A stretch of 64,000 bases of DNA, taken from assembly GCF_006491995.1 (NCBI RefSeq), contig NZ_VHHP01000003.1, positions 1-64,000 of the forward strand, read 5' to 3'. This DNA is from Metamycoplasma neophronis (GTDB lineage Bacteria; Bacillota_I; Bacilli_A; Mycoplasmatales; Metamycoplasmataceae). Numbering within the stretch: the first letter of the stretch is position 1; the number at the start of each line of letters is the position of its first letter. The translations under genes were made by a program, and so were the position numbers. The notes beneath the pieces are model-generated. The model ran no database searches. It saw only the letters and a list, made by a program, of their open reading frames with translations, and was not told the origin of the DNA. This document shows positions 31,501 through 43,249 of this stretch, one piece after another.

Positions 31501-34464
31501 TAGTTGATTAATTACATCAGTTAAATTAGCCTTATTTGAATCTTTTTCAAGGTTTGCTAATAAATCTTTAGCTTCTGATAATGCGGTTTCATGTTGTTGA
31601 ATTTTGTTCGATAATTCGGTTGCAAAGTCTTGAATATTTTTATTTGCTTCGGTTTGGATTTCATTTAATTTGCTTAATTGATTTAAATACTCATCAGCGT
31701 TTTCTGCTTCTAGTACTTGATTAGCTTGTTTAATTGCTTCTTGAAGTTTGTTTTTTAAATCAACCATAGTTGGATCTAGACTAGTAATTGAATTTTTCAA
31801 TTCTTCTAATTCATTAACTTTTTCATTTAAAACAGACTTGTTATTACCGTTTTCTACTGCTTTTTTAGCCCTTTCCAAGGCATTAGATAAATCTGAAATT
31901 TTTCTATTTAATTCATCTTTAGTTAATGAAATAGAATTTGTTTCGGTTTGGCTATTTTTTTGTATCTCGGTTTCTAAAATATTTCTAATAGAAGGATTTT
32001 GATTTACATTTTCATCTAAATAGTTTTTTGCAACTGTAACTAAATTATTAATATCATTGATTAATTCAGTCTTTTCATTATTGATTTTAGTTGCTTTATT
32101 ATTAGCTTGTTCTAAAATATCTGCAAACTTAGAATTAATAGCTTTAATTTTTTCAACCGAATTTATACTGTGATTATCTTCTGACTGAGCCAAAATATTT
32201 TGTAGCAATGCCTTTTCTGGGTTATATTCATCAGTTGGCATCAATTTTAAAATTTCTTTAGCTCTTTCAATATTCGAATTCAAGATATCAATTTGCTTTT
32301 GATATTCCTCATCAATTTTTGCTTTATTTGCGGGAACGCTATCAAGTTTATCTTGCAATTGTTTTTGAATTTCGTTCAATCTGGCTAAACCAGCATTTTC
32401 CATTTCTGGCTTAGTATTATTTTCGTAATTTTCAATTGTGTTTGTCAAATCTTCAATTAATTTTTCGTATTTTTCAAAATTATCGTTGGCTAGTTCATCT
32501 TTTTCATTACCTAAATTTGCAACGATTTCGTTAATTTTTTCTTTTGTTTTTTGAATTTTTTCAAGTAATTTTAAACGCTCTTCAGCAGTTGCATTTTTAA
32601 ATGACTCAGCTTCAACAAACGCATTGTTCAAAGCTATAACATTATCAACAATATTATTTTCATTATCATTTTCTTCTAATGAAACTTCTAGATTGGCAAT
32701 AGCCGCATCTAAATCTCTTTTTGCGCTTGAAATTGCATTATTCACATAATATTTTTTATCTTCTAATTCTTTAGATAATTCCTTGGCTTTTTGCAATCTG
32801 ATCTTAGCTTGTTTTTTAATTTCATTTGCAAAATCAGTTGATAAATTATTAATAGCATCATTATAAATTTTCGCAATGTCTTGATTTTGACTATATGTTG
32901 CCGATAAAACATCTTCAGCTTGGCTTATGATGTGATTTAAATTTAGGTTACTATCAAATGCATTATTATTGACAATATTGTCTAATAAATTTTTTGAAAA
33001 TTTTATTGCATCTTTAAGCTTTTCACGAGCAATGATATATTTTGAGTTTTTAAGAGCAGTTTCTAGTGATTTTTTATTTTCGCTTAATTCACCTACTAAA
33101 CTTTTATTATTAGCCTTTTCACTAATCGATGATATTAACTTTTCTAATTGTTTTTTGATTGTTGGATATTTTTGTTCATCTATTAAATTATTGTATTCTT
33201 TAGCTTCCTCGATTAAGGCTTCAGTGCTACTGATTAATTTATTTTTTAAAGAATTAATATAATCATTTAATTTATTATTTTTCAGACTTAAATCATTCAA
33301 GACAGTAATTAATTCTTTTGAATTCAATGTCTCTAACGCTGTATCTGACTTATTAATCAAATTAACTAAATCTTCAAGCTCATTTTCTTCAAAAGCATCT
33401 GGATATGAATTTATTTCATTTTTATTATTTTCTGCTTTAATTTTTTCTTCATTTAAGTCATTTATTAAATTTTTTAATTGTTCTGTTTCGCTTATAAGAT
33501 TTTTGTTATTGACTAAAATAGCATTAAAATCGCCAAGGTTGTTGGCATTGTTTAAGTCTAATGTTATTTGTTCGATTTGATTTGTTAATTTATTTCTTAA
33601 ATTGTTGAAAATATCATCTTTTAAATTATCATTTGAATATTTTTTAGCCTGCTCAATAATATTATAAATTTGTGCAACTAATGATTGTTTTTCTGAATTT
33701 AAAAAGTCGCCGATTTCATTGGCTGCATTATTTAATTTTTCAGCTAAAGATTTTTTATTTTCGTTATTAAGCGTCATATCATTAACTGCTGCAATAGCTT
33801 CATTTGTTAAATTTTGCAAACTATTTTTATTTTCGTGTTCATAATTTCCGAATTTATCCAAAGTTTCTTGTGATAATGATATTGATTTTAATAATTGATT
33901 AGTTGCCTCTAAAAGTTCGCTAAAATTGTTAGCATTTTCCTTAACAGAAATTAAATCCGTCAAATTATGAGCAACTACATAAGAATTATTAATATTGTTA
34001 ATTTGGTCTTGAAAATGATTTAAAGTATTCATGACTAAATCATTATTTTGATTTGCTTGATTAAAGTCATCGAATTCTTTGTTTGCTTTTATTAGCGCCT
34101 GTTTGGTTGCGCTATTTTCATTTTCCAAAATGTCTAAAGTTCTTTTGTCTTCCTCAAATTTTTTCAACGCATCATCGTAAAATTTTGATAATGTTGCGGC
34201 GTCTTTGATATTCTTATCGACTAAAATAGTCTCGATTTTTTTAATGCCATCATTAACTGAGTTTTCTAATTCTTTAGCATAGTTTTTATTTTTTAAATTA
34301 TTAAGCGATCATGATTTAATTTCGCTTACTAATTCTGCGATTCTTTTTCTAATATCATTGCTTTCGTTGTTATTTTCTAATAGAACATAAATTGTCCCTG
34401 CAGTCGATGCAATAGTAGCGACGGCTAAAAAAGCGGAAGCTGCTTTGATCTTTTTATTTGCCAT
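25558..34464 (-). CDS. Giant 2968-aa coiled-coil surface protein
   Basis: All fragments in this interval share one frame once TGA is Trp, giving 2968 residues. The N-terminus is MANKKIKAASAFLAVATIAS, a hydrophobic signal-anchor (about 7-24) without a lipobox. Residues about 30-2500 are almost wholly charged helical coiled coil rich in Lys, Asn, Glu, Leu and Ile, with 323-residue tandem repeats in the middle. The last 450 residues change character: aromatic, Gly/Asn/Tyr-rich, globular, unrecognised. The likely form is a long rod holding a C-terminal domain away from the membrane, as in large mycoplasma adhesins or gliding-type proteins, but no family was identified. GGAGG precedes the ATG at 34464; the internal ATG at 34167 is not the start. 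Confidence 0.8.
29701..31826 (-). repeat. 969-bp tandem repeat inside the giant gene (about 2.2 copies)
   Basis: Units span 29701-30669 and 30670-31638, with a third partial copy to about 31826; matched landmarks recur exactly 969 bp (323 codons) apart. The two full copies differ by only a few substitutions (for example NKANLTD versus NKSNLTD, SIAAKTS versus SIATKTS), which implies recent duplication or ongoing homogenisation. Copy number could vary by recombination without breaking the frame. Confidence 0.92.
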
Positions 34465-34569
34465 AGTCCTCCAATTTTATCCGTTAATCAAATTAATACG
34501 AAATTTTAGTAATTTTTTATGTGAATTTAAACTTTTTATAAAGAAAACCGGCAAAACCGGCTCAATATG

Positions 34570-34836
34570 TTATTTTCTAATATTTAATGATTTAATAGTT
34601 TCTAAGTATAAATTGTAGTTTTCATCTTTTAAGTGGTTTAATAGGGCCTTACGGTGGTTAACCTTAGCCATAAATCCACGCATTGAGTGTAAGTCTTTTT
34701 TGTTTGTAGCAAAGTGTTTTTTTAGACTTTCAATGTCTTCGGTTAAAATAGCAATTTGCACTGGTAAATAACCTGTGTCTTTTGCGTTTCTTCCAAATTT
34801 AACTACTAATTCAGCTTTTCTTTCTTTTGATACCAT
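34570..34836 (-). CDS. rpsO: 30S ribosomal protein S15
   Basis: An 88-residue protein binding 16S rRNA helices in the central domain. The sequence [20 protein letters not shown]...[15 protein letters not shown]...[29 protein letters not shown] is the S15 family throughout. The start at 34836 gives the usual length and has AAAGGAA six bases upstream; the in-frame ATG at 34860 would add eight foreign residues and swallow the ribosome-binding site. It is preceded by a leader with a stable hairpin. Confidence 0.96.
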   Translation of the reverse strand: MVSKERKAELVVKFGRNAKDTGYLPVQIAILTEDIESLKKHFATNKKDLHSMRGFMAKVNHRKALLNHLKDENYNLYLETIKSLNIRK

Positions 34837-34852
34837 TTTTTTCCTTTCATAA

Positions 34853-34880
34853 CCTAGCAATAATCTTAATTATCACCAAG
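34853..34880 (-). promoter_or_regulatory. Leader hairpin upstream of rpsO (possible S15 autoregulation site)
   Basis: On the minus strand the 12-nt arm CTTGGTGATAAT pairs along its full length with ATTATTGCTAGG (four G-U pairs, loop TAAG). It lies between a GATATAAT -10-like box near 34912-34918 and the rpsO ribosome-binding site. S15 represses its own mRNA through leader structures in several bacteria; that this hairpin does so is inference. Confidence 0.5.
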
Positions 34881-34932
34881 GAATAAATATATGTTTGTTA
34901 AAACAAAAATATTATATCATAATATTCTAAAA

Positions 34933-35376
34933 TTACAGCTTTATATCTTGATTAATTTTAACTACAGAAAATTCTTCACATATAACTGGAATTTTATTGC
35001 AATTTTCTTCTAATTTTAAATCGTTTTTTATAGAATGTTTTAGACTTAAATATCAATCTTCATAATTTAAATTTTTGGGATTATTTTTAGCAATAAAATC
35101 TTGCGGAATCGAGTCCAAAGTTGTGATCGAAACCCAATTAATTTTTAAAATAGCATAGACTCTTTTTTTAAAATCTTTTAATATTAAGTAATCATTAATT
35201 TGTGGAATATGGTGAGTTTTTTCATAAAACTTTTGATATACATTAATTCGCCCATGCAATTTAAATTTAAGAATTTCTCTAATTCTTTTTTGATTTAATT
35301 TTCAAACGAAATGATTAGAATATTTTTCAATATTATTTTCATCGCAATATAAATTTCATAATTCTGTTCCGGTCAT
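34933..35376 (-). CDS. ASCH-like domain protein
   Basis: A 147-residue cytoplasmic protein. The central part ([29 protein letters not shown]...[27 protein letters not shown]) looks like the ASCH fold, a PUA-like beta barrel that binds RNA or nucleotides, and the late ...[13 protein letters not shown] matches the usual W...H ending. The start at 35376 follows a GAGATTGT leader with only a weak ribosome-binding site. Four Trp are involved, several by TGA. The rpsO promoter lies immediately after its stop. Assignment is moderate; it could be another small RNA-binding protein. Confidence 0.5.
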
Positions 35377-35470
35377 ACAATCTCTTTTCTTTTTAAATTT
35401 TAATATATAAAATTTTAAAAATAAATAAAAAAGATGCCGATTTGGCATCTATTTAGTCAATTACTTGAAA

Positions 35471-35547
35471 TGGTGCGAACGAATGGACTCGAACCATCGA
35501 CCTCACGATTATCAGTCGTGTGCTCTAACCAGCTGAGCTACGCTCGC
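35471..35547 (-). tRNA. tRNA-Ile (anticodon GAU)
   Basis: A 77-nt cloverleaf on the minus strand with the CCA end encoded. The acceptor GCGAGCG pairs with CGTTCGC (one G-U). The D-loop reads AGCTCAGCTGGTTAGAGC. The anticodon stem-loop ACGACTGATAATCGT gives anticodon GAU. The T-arm contains GGTTCGAGTCC. No other tRNA is nearby. Confidence 0.95.
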
Positions 35548-35562
35548 AAATTGGTCTTAAGT

Positions 35563-35571
35563 ATTATAGCA
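35563..35571 (-). promoter_or_regulatory. Extended -10 promoter of tRNA-Ile
   Basis: TGCTATAAT on the minus strand is a perfect extended -10 element, 15 bases upstream of the mature tRNA 5' end. Confidence 0.6.
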
Positions 35572-35631
35572 TAGAAAAAATAATAGAAATAAAAAAAATA
35601 AAGTTTTTAATAAAAAATTATTATAAAAAAA

Positions 35632-35651
35632 TGTTTTGGCAAGCCAAAACA
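35632..35651 (-). terminator. Terminator of the transglutaminase-like lipoprotein gene
   Basis: The inverted repeat TGTTTTGGC/GCCAAAACA has a two-base loop and an A run to its left, which is the T run on the minus strand. It lies right after the stop at 35653. Confidence 0.8.
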
Positions 35652-35652
35652 C

Positions 35653-38637
35653 TTAATTTACAATTTTTGCTTTTTCTATTAATTTTGCAAATAATTTTGT
35701 TGAAGATAATTTATTGATATCTTCTTTTTCTAATCCAAAAAAGAAGTTTGAATATAAATTATATATTTTATTTTTTAATACCATTGTTTTTTTAATGAAA
35801 TAAATACCAGCATTATCACTATTGATTTTGCCTAGGTTAATTTCATTGTTTTCATAACTTAGTTCTTTAATTAATCCGGATTTATTAATGTGTATTAATT
35901 TCACATTTGACACACCATTTTGATTAATACCTAAATTAATATTCAATGTCACCGGTTCTTCATATCAATTTTGGGTATTTATATAATTACTAATTTGATA
36001 AGGTTGATAATTAATCGTTGCATATAATGAAATGTTGTCATTGTATTGATCAGTATCAGTATTAAATAAAAATGTTTTTTCTTCGATAAATTCTTTACTA
36101 TCTTTGTTTAATTTATAACGTAATTTTATATATGTTAATGGAGCTGTAATGATTTTATTGTTTAGCCGCAAACTATCTCAAGGAATATTACTCATTACTG
36201 TTTGGAAATTTTTATTATCATCACTTGTCAATACATCAACGTAAAATATTGAATTTTTTGCAGTAGATAGTTGCGATAGATTTTCATAAAATAATTTTCC
36301 TAAACTATAACCATGCTTCTCAAAATTATAATTAGGTATATTAATAATTTCATCAGTAATTTTTGACTCTAAAATAAAAGCAATGTCAGTAGTTTTTTGT
36401 ATTAAACCATCATAAATTTTATTAATTAATTGATTAACAAAATTTACATCAATGTAAGCTATATTTTTTATACTATAGTCAATCAATTTATTAAAATTAT
36501 TTTTACTATTTATTAAAATATTGCCATTATTATTGACAGATAAATAACTGTTAATGTTTGCTTGTTTTAAATGTCAGTCATTAATATAATCTTGATTTAG
36601 ATCCTCTTTTTTAACTGAAGTTTGATAAAATTTCATTTCAGTTTCTGACATTTCCAATTTATGATATTCCTTTTCATAATCAAAACTATAATAAATTCCA
36701 TCAGTTTTAACTTCGAAGTTGGTAACATATTTTTTAGCCGAATTCGGAATATCAATTTTAATAAATTCAATTTGGTTATTTACTTTTTGCGTAATATAAA
36801 AGAATTTCACATAGTCTTTATTTTTGCTAACAATGTTATTACCAATGAATATCATTTTATTTTTATAGGAACCCAATAAATTATAGGCACGAGGTAAAGA
36901 TGATGATGACATTGATAACATGATTTCATTAATATTGTCTTGACTATCAATTCATTCATATCAATCAACGTTTTCATAATTATGAGAAGCCATATCTTGG
37001 CGTATTAAATTTTTTGAAATTTCCTCTTTATCGTTTTTAAGAGTTTGAATGAAATATCACTTGCCATCAACATATTGAGCAGATGAACGTCTATCCATTA
37101 AAACGCCTTTATTTTTTTGCAAAATATAGTCATACATAAAACCGGTTTTAAAAGTATGATTTATCAAATTATTATTAGTTTTATCAAAACTAAAGAAGTT
37201 ATCAGATACTAAATATTCTTTATTATCATTTTCCTCGTTAAAAAAATTAGTTCAAGGCAGATCAAAAAACTTTCTTCCGTGAAATTGAACATTAATTAAT
37301 GGTTCTCGATAGTTTTTAGAAACAGGAGCTAAAAATTGAGTATAAGCAACATCATTATTTGCTGTATAAGCTAACTGATTTTTTTGGTATTTAATAATGT
37401 CAACATTTCTTGAATAAGTTGGATCTGATAAATATCACATTTTTTTATTTGAACCCGGTAACTGTAAATACAAATAAGCCACTTCATGTGTTTCATTATT
37501 CAGTGTAATGTCTTCATTACCTTGACCTGTGATCATTGGCATCGCCTTAATATTGACTAGGTTTAATAATAATGAGTATAAATGTGCAAAAGTAGCACAA
37601 ACCCCTTTATAAACTTCAATTGCTTTTTCAGGCGCAATTAAAACATCACGTAAATTGTATTCTAAATAATACATCACGTATCTTCAAAGCACAAAAGCTT
37701 TATCATAATCATTCATGTTTGGTTTAATTAAGACAAAAGCATTGCTAAGGAAATCATTAAAACTATCTTTATGAGTTGAATTACCGATCCAGTCATAAGC
37801 AAATAATGGGCGATATATTTTAGCAACGAAAACTTTATCATTTTCAGTTTTTATATCAAAAGTCATGGCTACGTTTGATACTGAAAAATAAGGATAATAT
37901 TTTCATGTTTCATAAAATCATTCGCTATATGCATCAGCCATTAAATTTGAATCTATTTTGCGATGTCCAAAATCGTATTCAATTGGCTTCGATGAACCAA
38001 TAATCTTAGTTAACATTATTTTTAAATCTTCTTTAGTAATCAAATTATCTTCTTTAATAGCTAGCGGCACATTTCCTCATTTAGCTATATCAACATTGCC
38101 TTCATTTTTTAAAATATAATCTTCATTTAATACATTTTTTTCAGCTTGGGTTTTGTCTAAGTAGCTAAGCTCATCTGCACTAAAAGATAAATTTAAATTA
38201 TTAAAAAAATTATTTAAATCATTTGTATCATCTATAGCCACGTTTGAATTTGTTTCATTTGATGGAGTGCTTTGGTTATTGCCGCTAATTTCATTTTCAT
38301 TTTCATTTACATTTTGATCTTCGCTTGGTGTTTTATCAGTAATATTTGAATTATTTTCAATATCTGAATCATTATTTATATCCACATTAGTTTCATTTGA
38401 TGGTTCTGGATTTGTATTGGTTGAGTTAGTTTCGTTTGTTGAATCATTGATAATAGGTGATTGATTATTATCATTGTTTTTGTCATCATCATTGCCATTT
38501 CCTTTATTTAGGTCATTTGCAAATGAATCATTTTCATTTTTATTTGTTTTGCTGCAGGCCAAACAAACTAATGGAGTAATTAAATTTATTCCAAACAATG
38601 ATAACTTTAAAATTTTTTTTGTTTTATTTTTGTTCAT
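35653..38637 (-). CDS. Lipoprotein with transglutaminase-like (papain-fold) domain
   Basis: A 994-residue lipoprotein: lipobox VCLAC (Cys 28), then about 120 residues of Asn/Asp/Glu/Ser low complexity, then a domain resembling transglutaminase-like proteins. The catalytic triad can be placed as C347 in KGVCATFAHLYSLLLN, H384 in THEVAYLYLQL and D405 in LSDPTYS, in family order and spacing. The remaining 590 residues are beta-rich and unrecognised. In bacteria such domains act as cysteine proteases, deamidases or crosslinkers; here it would act outside the cell. TGAGGC precedes the ATG. It is transcribed divergently from the next lipoprotein gene. Confidence 0.72.
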
Positions 38638-38728
38638 AATGTTGCCTCAAATTTATTATTTTATAATAATACATTATTTTTAAAATATTTAATAATTACA
38701 ATATGTTTTAAGATTTAAATATATTGTT

Positions 38729-38734
38729 TATAAT
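38729..38734 (+). promoter_or_regulatory. -10 box upstream of the Lipoprotein_17-like gene
   Basis: A perfect TATAAT lies 27 bases before the ATG at 38762, with AGGA as ribosome-binding site between. No good -35 was found, as is common in mycoplasmas. Confidence 0.5.
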
Positions 38735-38761
38735 GTTTGATATTAAAAAGATAGGAAAAAT

Positions 38762-40525
38762 ATGAATAAAAAACTAAAAACCTTTATTATTTCGTCATTA
38801 TTAGCCATTCCAGGCTCTTCGCTATTAACTTTAGCTTGTTCATATCAAAGCAAAATAGACGAAACCAATGACCAACAAAATATTAATAGTAATAACAATC
38901 AAGGTTCAAATAATAACCAAGAAAATACTACTGAAAACATGACAAAGCCTAATAATCAAGATAATATGGAGTCAGATTCTAAAGTTGATGAAAATGAATT
39001 AGAAAATAGCTTTTTTGAAGGAGGAACTTTAAATGGTTTGACATCAAATAAATTTATTAATTTTGCTAAATTATATGATTTAAATGCAAATGCTTTAGCA
39101 AGTCAAAATTTAGAAAGATTGCAACCCAAAAATTGAGACGATATTGATCTTATAATCACTGGCATAGAAATTATTTCATTAAGTGATGAAAAAGGTTTAA
39201 TTGCCATTAAAATTAACGGAAAATATAACAAAAAATCATTTGATAACCTAAATATTAATATTTCAGGATTTGCAAAACCCACTCAAGCAGAATCGGTTGA
39301 AATTACATTTAATAAAAACTATTTTATCGAAAATCGTATAATCAAATCCAAACTCGCATCATTAACTCAAGAAGAATTACTTAATGCCTTGTCTAATTTT
39401 AGTATATTTTCATACTCTAAAAATAATAAAAAATATGTAATTGAAATAAAAAATAATATCAATACTGATGATAATAATTTTGTCATTAAAAATTTAAGCT
39501 TATCAAATGATGGTATTTTAAATATTAATGTCTATCAAAAAGTTTTTGAAATAAATAACAATGTTAAGACATCTAAAGAAATTAGTTTCATTAATAAAAG
39601 CTTTTCTGTACTAAATCAAATCGAATATAGCAAACAAGATATTTTTAATTTCATTTTTGAGAATAATAAAATTATTCCAACCGATCTTACTTTTAACAAA
39701 GAGTTTTTAGCATCAGAATATGCTTCTTCTTGATATGCCAAATTTCTAAACCAGGGAACATTGGCAAATAATTTCTACCAAGTAGAGCCAGGCTTTGAAA
39801 ACTGATTAGATTTTAATGAAACTAACCCAAATGCTAGAAAATCATTAATTTACTTCAGTACAAATAGTGTGTTGGCAAATGATTTAACCGGAACTTTGTT
39901 CATCAATCAATCGCTGACTTGGGAAGATGACTATAGTGAAATTGAAAAAAGCCATGGTAAAACTTATCAAGTAAATGGTTTTAATCAAATTAATGAAAGC
40001 GACCTTACTAAATGATTTAATTTAGTTATAAAAAATGAGCTAATTAATAAGATTGCAAAAAACTATATAGATGATCCGAAAATTAATAATTATAAAGAGG
40101 CAGCGCTTGAAAAATTATTAAGAAAAGCAGACAATAATTTTGTGTTCATAAAACCATATGACTTTAACAATATTAAAGTAAATCGCGAAGAAATATTGCT
40201 ACATGAAAACAGAAGTTTTTATCTTGAATTTGGCTATCCCGAAGTTACAAATAATTCACACAATTTAATCGATAATTATGATTCACATACTGCTATGATT
40301 AAATTTAATAAAAATGAAAATAACGGTTTTTCAATATATGGCTTAAATGCTAATATTGCTTCAATAAACGTTGAATCTATTAATCAAGCAAATAATACAA
40401 TTAATTTAAATCTTAATGCTACTCTGAATATCTTATTATTTAATTCAAACAATGAACAATTTAGCTGAAAAACATTTAATATACCGATTAATCACACAAT
40501 AAGCTATCATTATGAAATTGACTAA
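38762..40525 (+). CDS. Lipoprotein with Lipoprotein_17-like variable-surface domain
   Basis: A 587-residue lipoprotein with lipobox LTLAC (Cys 26) and an Asn/Gln-rich linker. Residues about 120-180 (TGIEIISLSDEKGLIAIKI...NLNINISGFAKP) and again about 215-290 resemble the short beta-sandwich unit of the Lipoprotein 17-related variable surface proteins of mycoplasmas, where a strand pair ends in an xxISGF motif. The C-terminal half has no recognised domain. The role is probably surface antigen; no enzyme motif is seen. Several TGA Trp codons are read through to reach the TAA at 40523-40525. Confidence 0.6.
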
Positions 40526-40557
40526 AACGTAAATATTATTAAATTTACGTTTTTTTA
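40524..40557 (+). terminator. Terminator of the Lipoprotein_17-like gene
   Basis: A 9-10-bp stem AAACGTAAA/TTTACGTTT with an AT loop, followed by T residues, overlaps the stop codon. Confidence 0.75.
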
Positions 40558-40565
40558 ATTATTAA

Positions 40566-40592
40566 AAAAATAAAAATCAAACATCTGTTTGA
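40566..40592 (-). terminator. Terminator of the 784-aa DUF31 gene
   Basis: On the minus strand TCAAACA GA TGTTTGA is followed by TTTTTATTTTTT, just past the stop at 40596. It sits back to back with the plus-strand terminator. Confidence 0.75.
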
Positions 40593-40595
40593 CTT

Positions 40596-42950
40596 TTATT
40601 GTGATTTTTTATATAAAAGTGTTTCATAATCATTGCCGTATATCGCTTGTAATCTTTCACGATAAGAATGTATTTGATGTGGATATTTTTGTTTATCAGT
40701 GCCATCAATTAAATTATATTTATCCACTTTTAAACCATTTTCTCAAAAAGAAATTTCTTGGCTAAATGGAGCAATAAGTAGCGAGGCTAAACTCACATAT
40801 TTATGATTACTATCAATTATCATTCCGCCATTAGTATTACCAAAAAATATGCCAAATGGTAAATTTTCTTCATTGACCACCATCGATCCACTCATTCCAC
40901 CTTTACCGCGGCGTAATGCTAAATATTTTAATGCTATTCCGTAAAATAAAGATTTTTCATTTAAATTAAATGCTGTACCATGGTCGGCCACCCTTTTATT
41001 GTTATAAGTTTTATCAACAATTAGCACAGGTCGATTAAATTCATCTTCTTTAAAACCTAATTTTTCTTCTTGGCCTGGCGTTATATTTGTCAAAGTTTTA
41101 GGCGCCACTCCATTTAATAAAGAAAAACCAGCTAAATAAGCATTAATGTTATATGCATATTTATAATCCCCAAGATATTCATTCACCAAATCACTTAATT
41201 GATTAATTGACAAAACATTATCTGGTCGCTTATTGAAAGGGGATTCATATATAGGTTCAGGGGTAACTTTATTGAAAAAATTTCTACGAATCTCTGATAA
41301 ATTGTAATATGGCAATGTTGCATAGGGAATAGTTTTGTTATTCATTAAATATTCATTTTGACCTTTTACAAATTTTTGATATGAATTATTCAAATTATTA
41401 ATTGCACCCTTAATATGACGAACCATTAAAGCTCATTCGATATTTTTATTTTTTAATTCAATTTGCTTTGCTGATGCTGAATAATCACTTGGTAAGTTCA
41501 AATCTTCTAATGTTAATTGTTTAGATAAATCAACATCCCATTGAATAACAGCAAAGTCAGAATAATAATTATTGCCCTCATCGTTAATATGGCTATCCAT
41601 AAAGTTTTGAGCCAAAAATAAAACTTTAGGAATTGCTTTGCCTTTTAACATGCGGTATGCGAAATCTTTATTAAACTTGTATTTGTTAGCCAAATTTTTA
41701 ATTTCGTTACTTTGCGAATTTTTTAAGTCGAATGAAATTAAAAATTCATTTATTGGATTTGAATTAACACGTTTATTTTGATAATAAATTTCTTGGTCAT
41801 CATCTCTGTATAAGTCTACTGCAACGTGGTAATTTGTTGCCAAAAATAGACTGTATTTATTTTCATCGGTTTTATGATAATCTAACAACCAAGCGGTTCC
41901 GCCTGTTCATGTACCATCTTTAAATGACCATCTTAATGAAAATGAACGCGATAATATATCATCGATATAGTCTTTATTATTTTTAAATTCAGTAGGTATA
42001 TTAGGCTTTGATTCTTGATATTTTAAAACCGTAGGGTTATCGATATAATATTGTTTTACTTGATCTTCATTTAATTTAGGAAAAACATTAACTGTTTTGA
42101 CTTTGCTAAATAAATCAGGATTTTCCTTATATTTTAATTGTATGGTGATTGCAAAATAACCAGTTTTTTCTTGACCTTTCATAATCAAATTTACATTTGA
42201 TGGTATGGTAGATATCGATATATTATCAACTAGATTTTCCTTTAAATCATTATATGTAACATTTTCAGATTTTAATTCGACATTAATGTTATCAAGATTA
42301 TTATTAAGCGAAAAAATAATTTTTTCATTACTTAAATTTTGATTACCTTCTGAATTAGCATTGCCTGGGTTTTCACCTTCTTCGCTATTTATATTATTAT
42401 CATTATTACTTTCTTCATTAAAATTTTCGTTTTCGTTGTCAACTGGATTATTTGCTAAAGTAGTTAAATCATTTTTTATTTTGGAAATTAAATTATCTGA
42501 ATCTATATATAAACTATTTCAAATAGTTAAATCAGGGGCAGTATCATGAAGCGCTTGATTAATTTGATATATCTTTGTTTGGATTTGATTCATATAGTTA
42601 GAAATTATCATTTCCTCATTTTGCGATATGAGAAATTGAAATTCTTTTAAAACTTGTTGTAATGTTTTTTTTATAGCTAAAGCTAAATCAATTTTTTGAC
42701 TTAATTTTGAGATTTTATCAAGTAATGTTTGAATTAACTGCTTATTATTTTTATCTAGCATTAAATATTGATTTTTATAATCCTTAATTTCACTTACATA
42801 ATATCCATTATCTTGCTTATTTTCCAAATTTATTATTTCTTTATTTAACTGACTATAAACAAGATCGGTATTTTCTTGTTCTTTTGTACAAGCAACGACT
42901 AACGCAGTCAAAGGCAACGGAATATATGCTAAAAAGTGTAATTTTTTCAT
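40596..42950 (-). CDS. DUF31 (MIP-like) serine protease lipoprotein, stand-alone
   Basis: A 784-residue lipoprotein: lipobox VVACT (Cys 21), helical N-terminal region (30-170), Asn/Glu linker, then a DUF31 trypsin-like domain. GTAWLLDY opens the fold. The triad is H375 (LATNYHVA), D465 (DFAVIQWD) and S687 (GGMSGSMV). This family includes MIP, the mycoplasma immunoglobulin protease that cleaves the heavy chain of antibody held by MIB. This copy is unlinked to the MIB operon by about 1.7 kb and the rpmG-pepP genes. A TATAAT box ends only six bases before the ATG and no ribosome-binding site is visible, so the mRNA may be leaderless. Substrate is inferred from family only. Confidence 0.85.
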
Positions 42951-42956
42951 AACAGA

Positions 42957-42962
42957 ATTATA
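42957..42962 (-). promoter_or_regulatory. -10 box implying a leaderless mRNA
   Basis: TATAAT on the minus strand is separated from the ATG at 42950 by six bases (TCTGTT). The +1 would fall on or next to the start codon, and no Shine-Dalgarno sequence is present. Confidence 0.5.
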
Positions 42963-43194
42963 TATTAATTAATTTTATGGGTTTTAAAAATTAAATTATA
43001 AAGATAAGTATATTATGTTTAATTTGTTTAGCGTATTACTTTTTTTAACTTTAAATTATTGATGCATTTCGATTTTATTTTATTATTCAATAATCTTTTA
43101 AAATGTTTTAAAAGCAAAATCATTAATCATTATAAATAAAGTTAGTTTTTGATTTTTAAATTATCCATTAATAGATACTTAAAAAAATATAAAT

Positions 43195-43215
43195 AAAAAG
43201 CACATTGCTGTGCTT
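43195..43215 (-). terminator. Terminator of rpmG-pepP
   Basis: AAGCACA/TGTGCTT with a four-base loop; the A run to the left is the T tract on the minus strand. Confidence 0.75.
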
Positions 43216-43249
43216 AAAATAATATTAATTTATCTACATTAATAAAGTT

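Noticed and set aside
29701..31826. CRISPR array or mobile element repeats
   Set aside because: The 969-bp units are in-frame coding repeats within one gene, without spacers or terminal inverted repeats.
31748..33262. Plus-strand ORFs opposite the giant gene
   Set aside because: They are hydrophobic-looking antisense shadows of a Lys/Glu/Asn-rich coiled coil, with no ribosome-binding sites.
34837..34860. Longer N-terminus for S15
   Set aside because: Eight extra residues unlike the family, and the extension covers the ribosome-binding site of the standard start.
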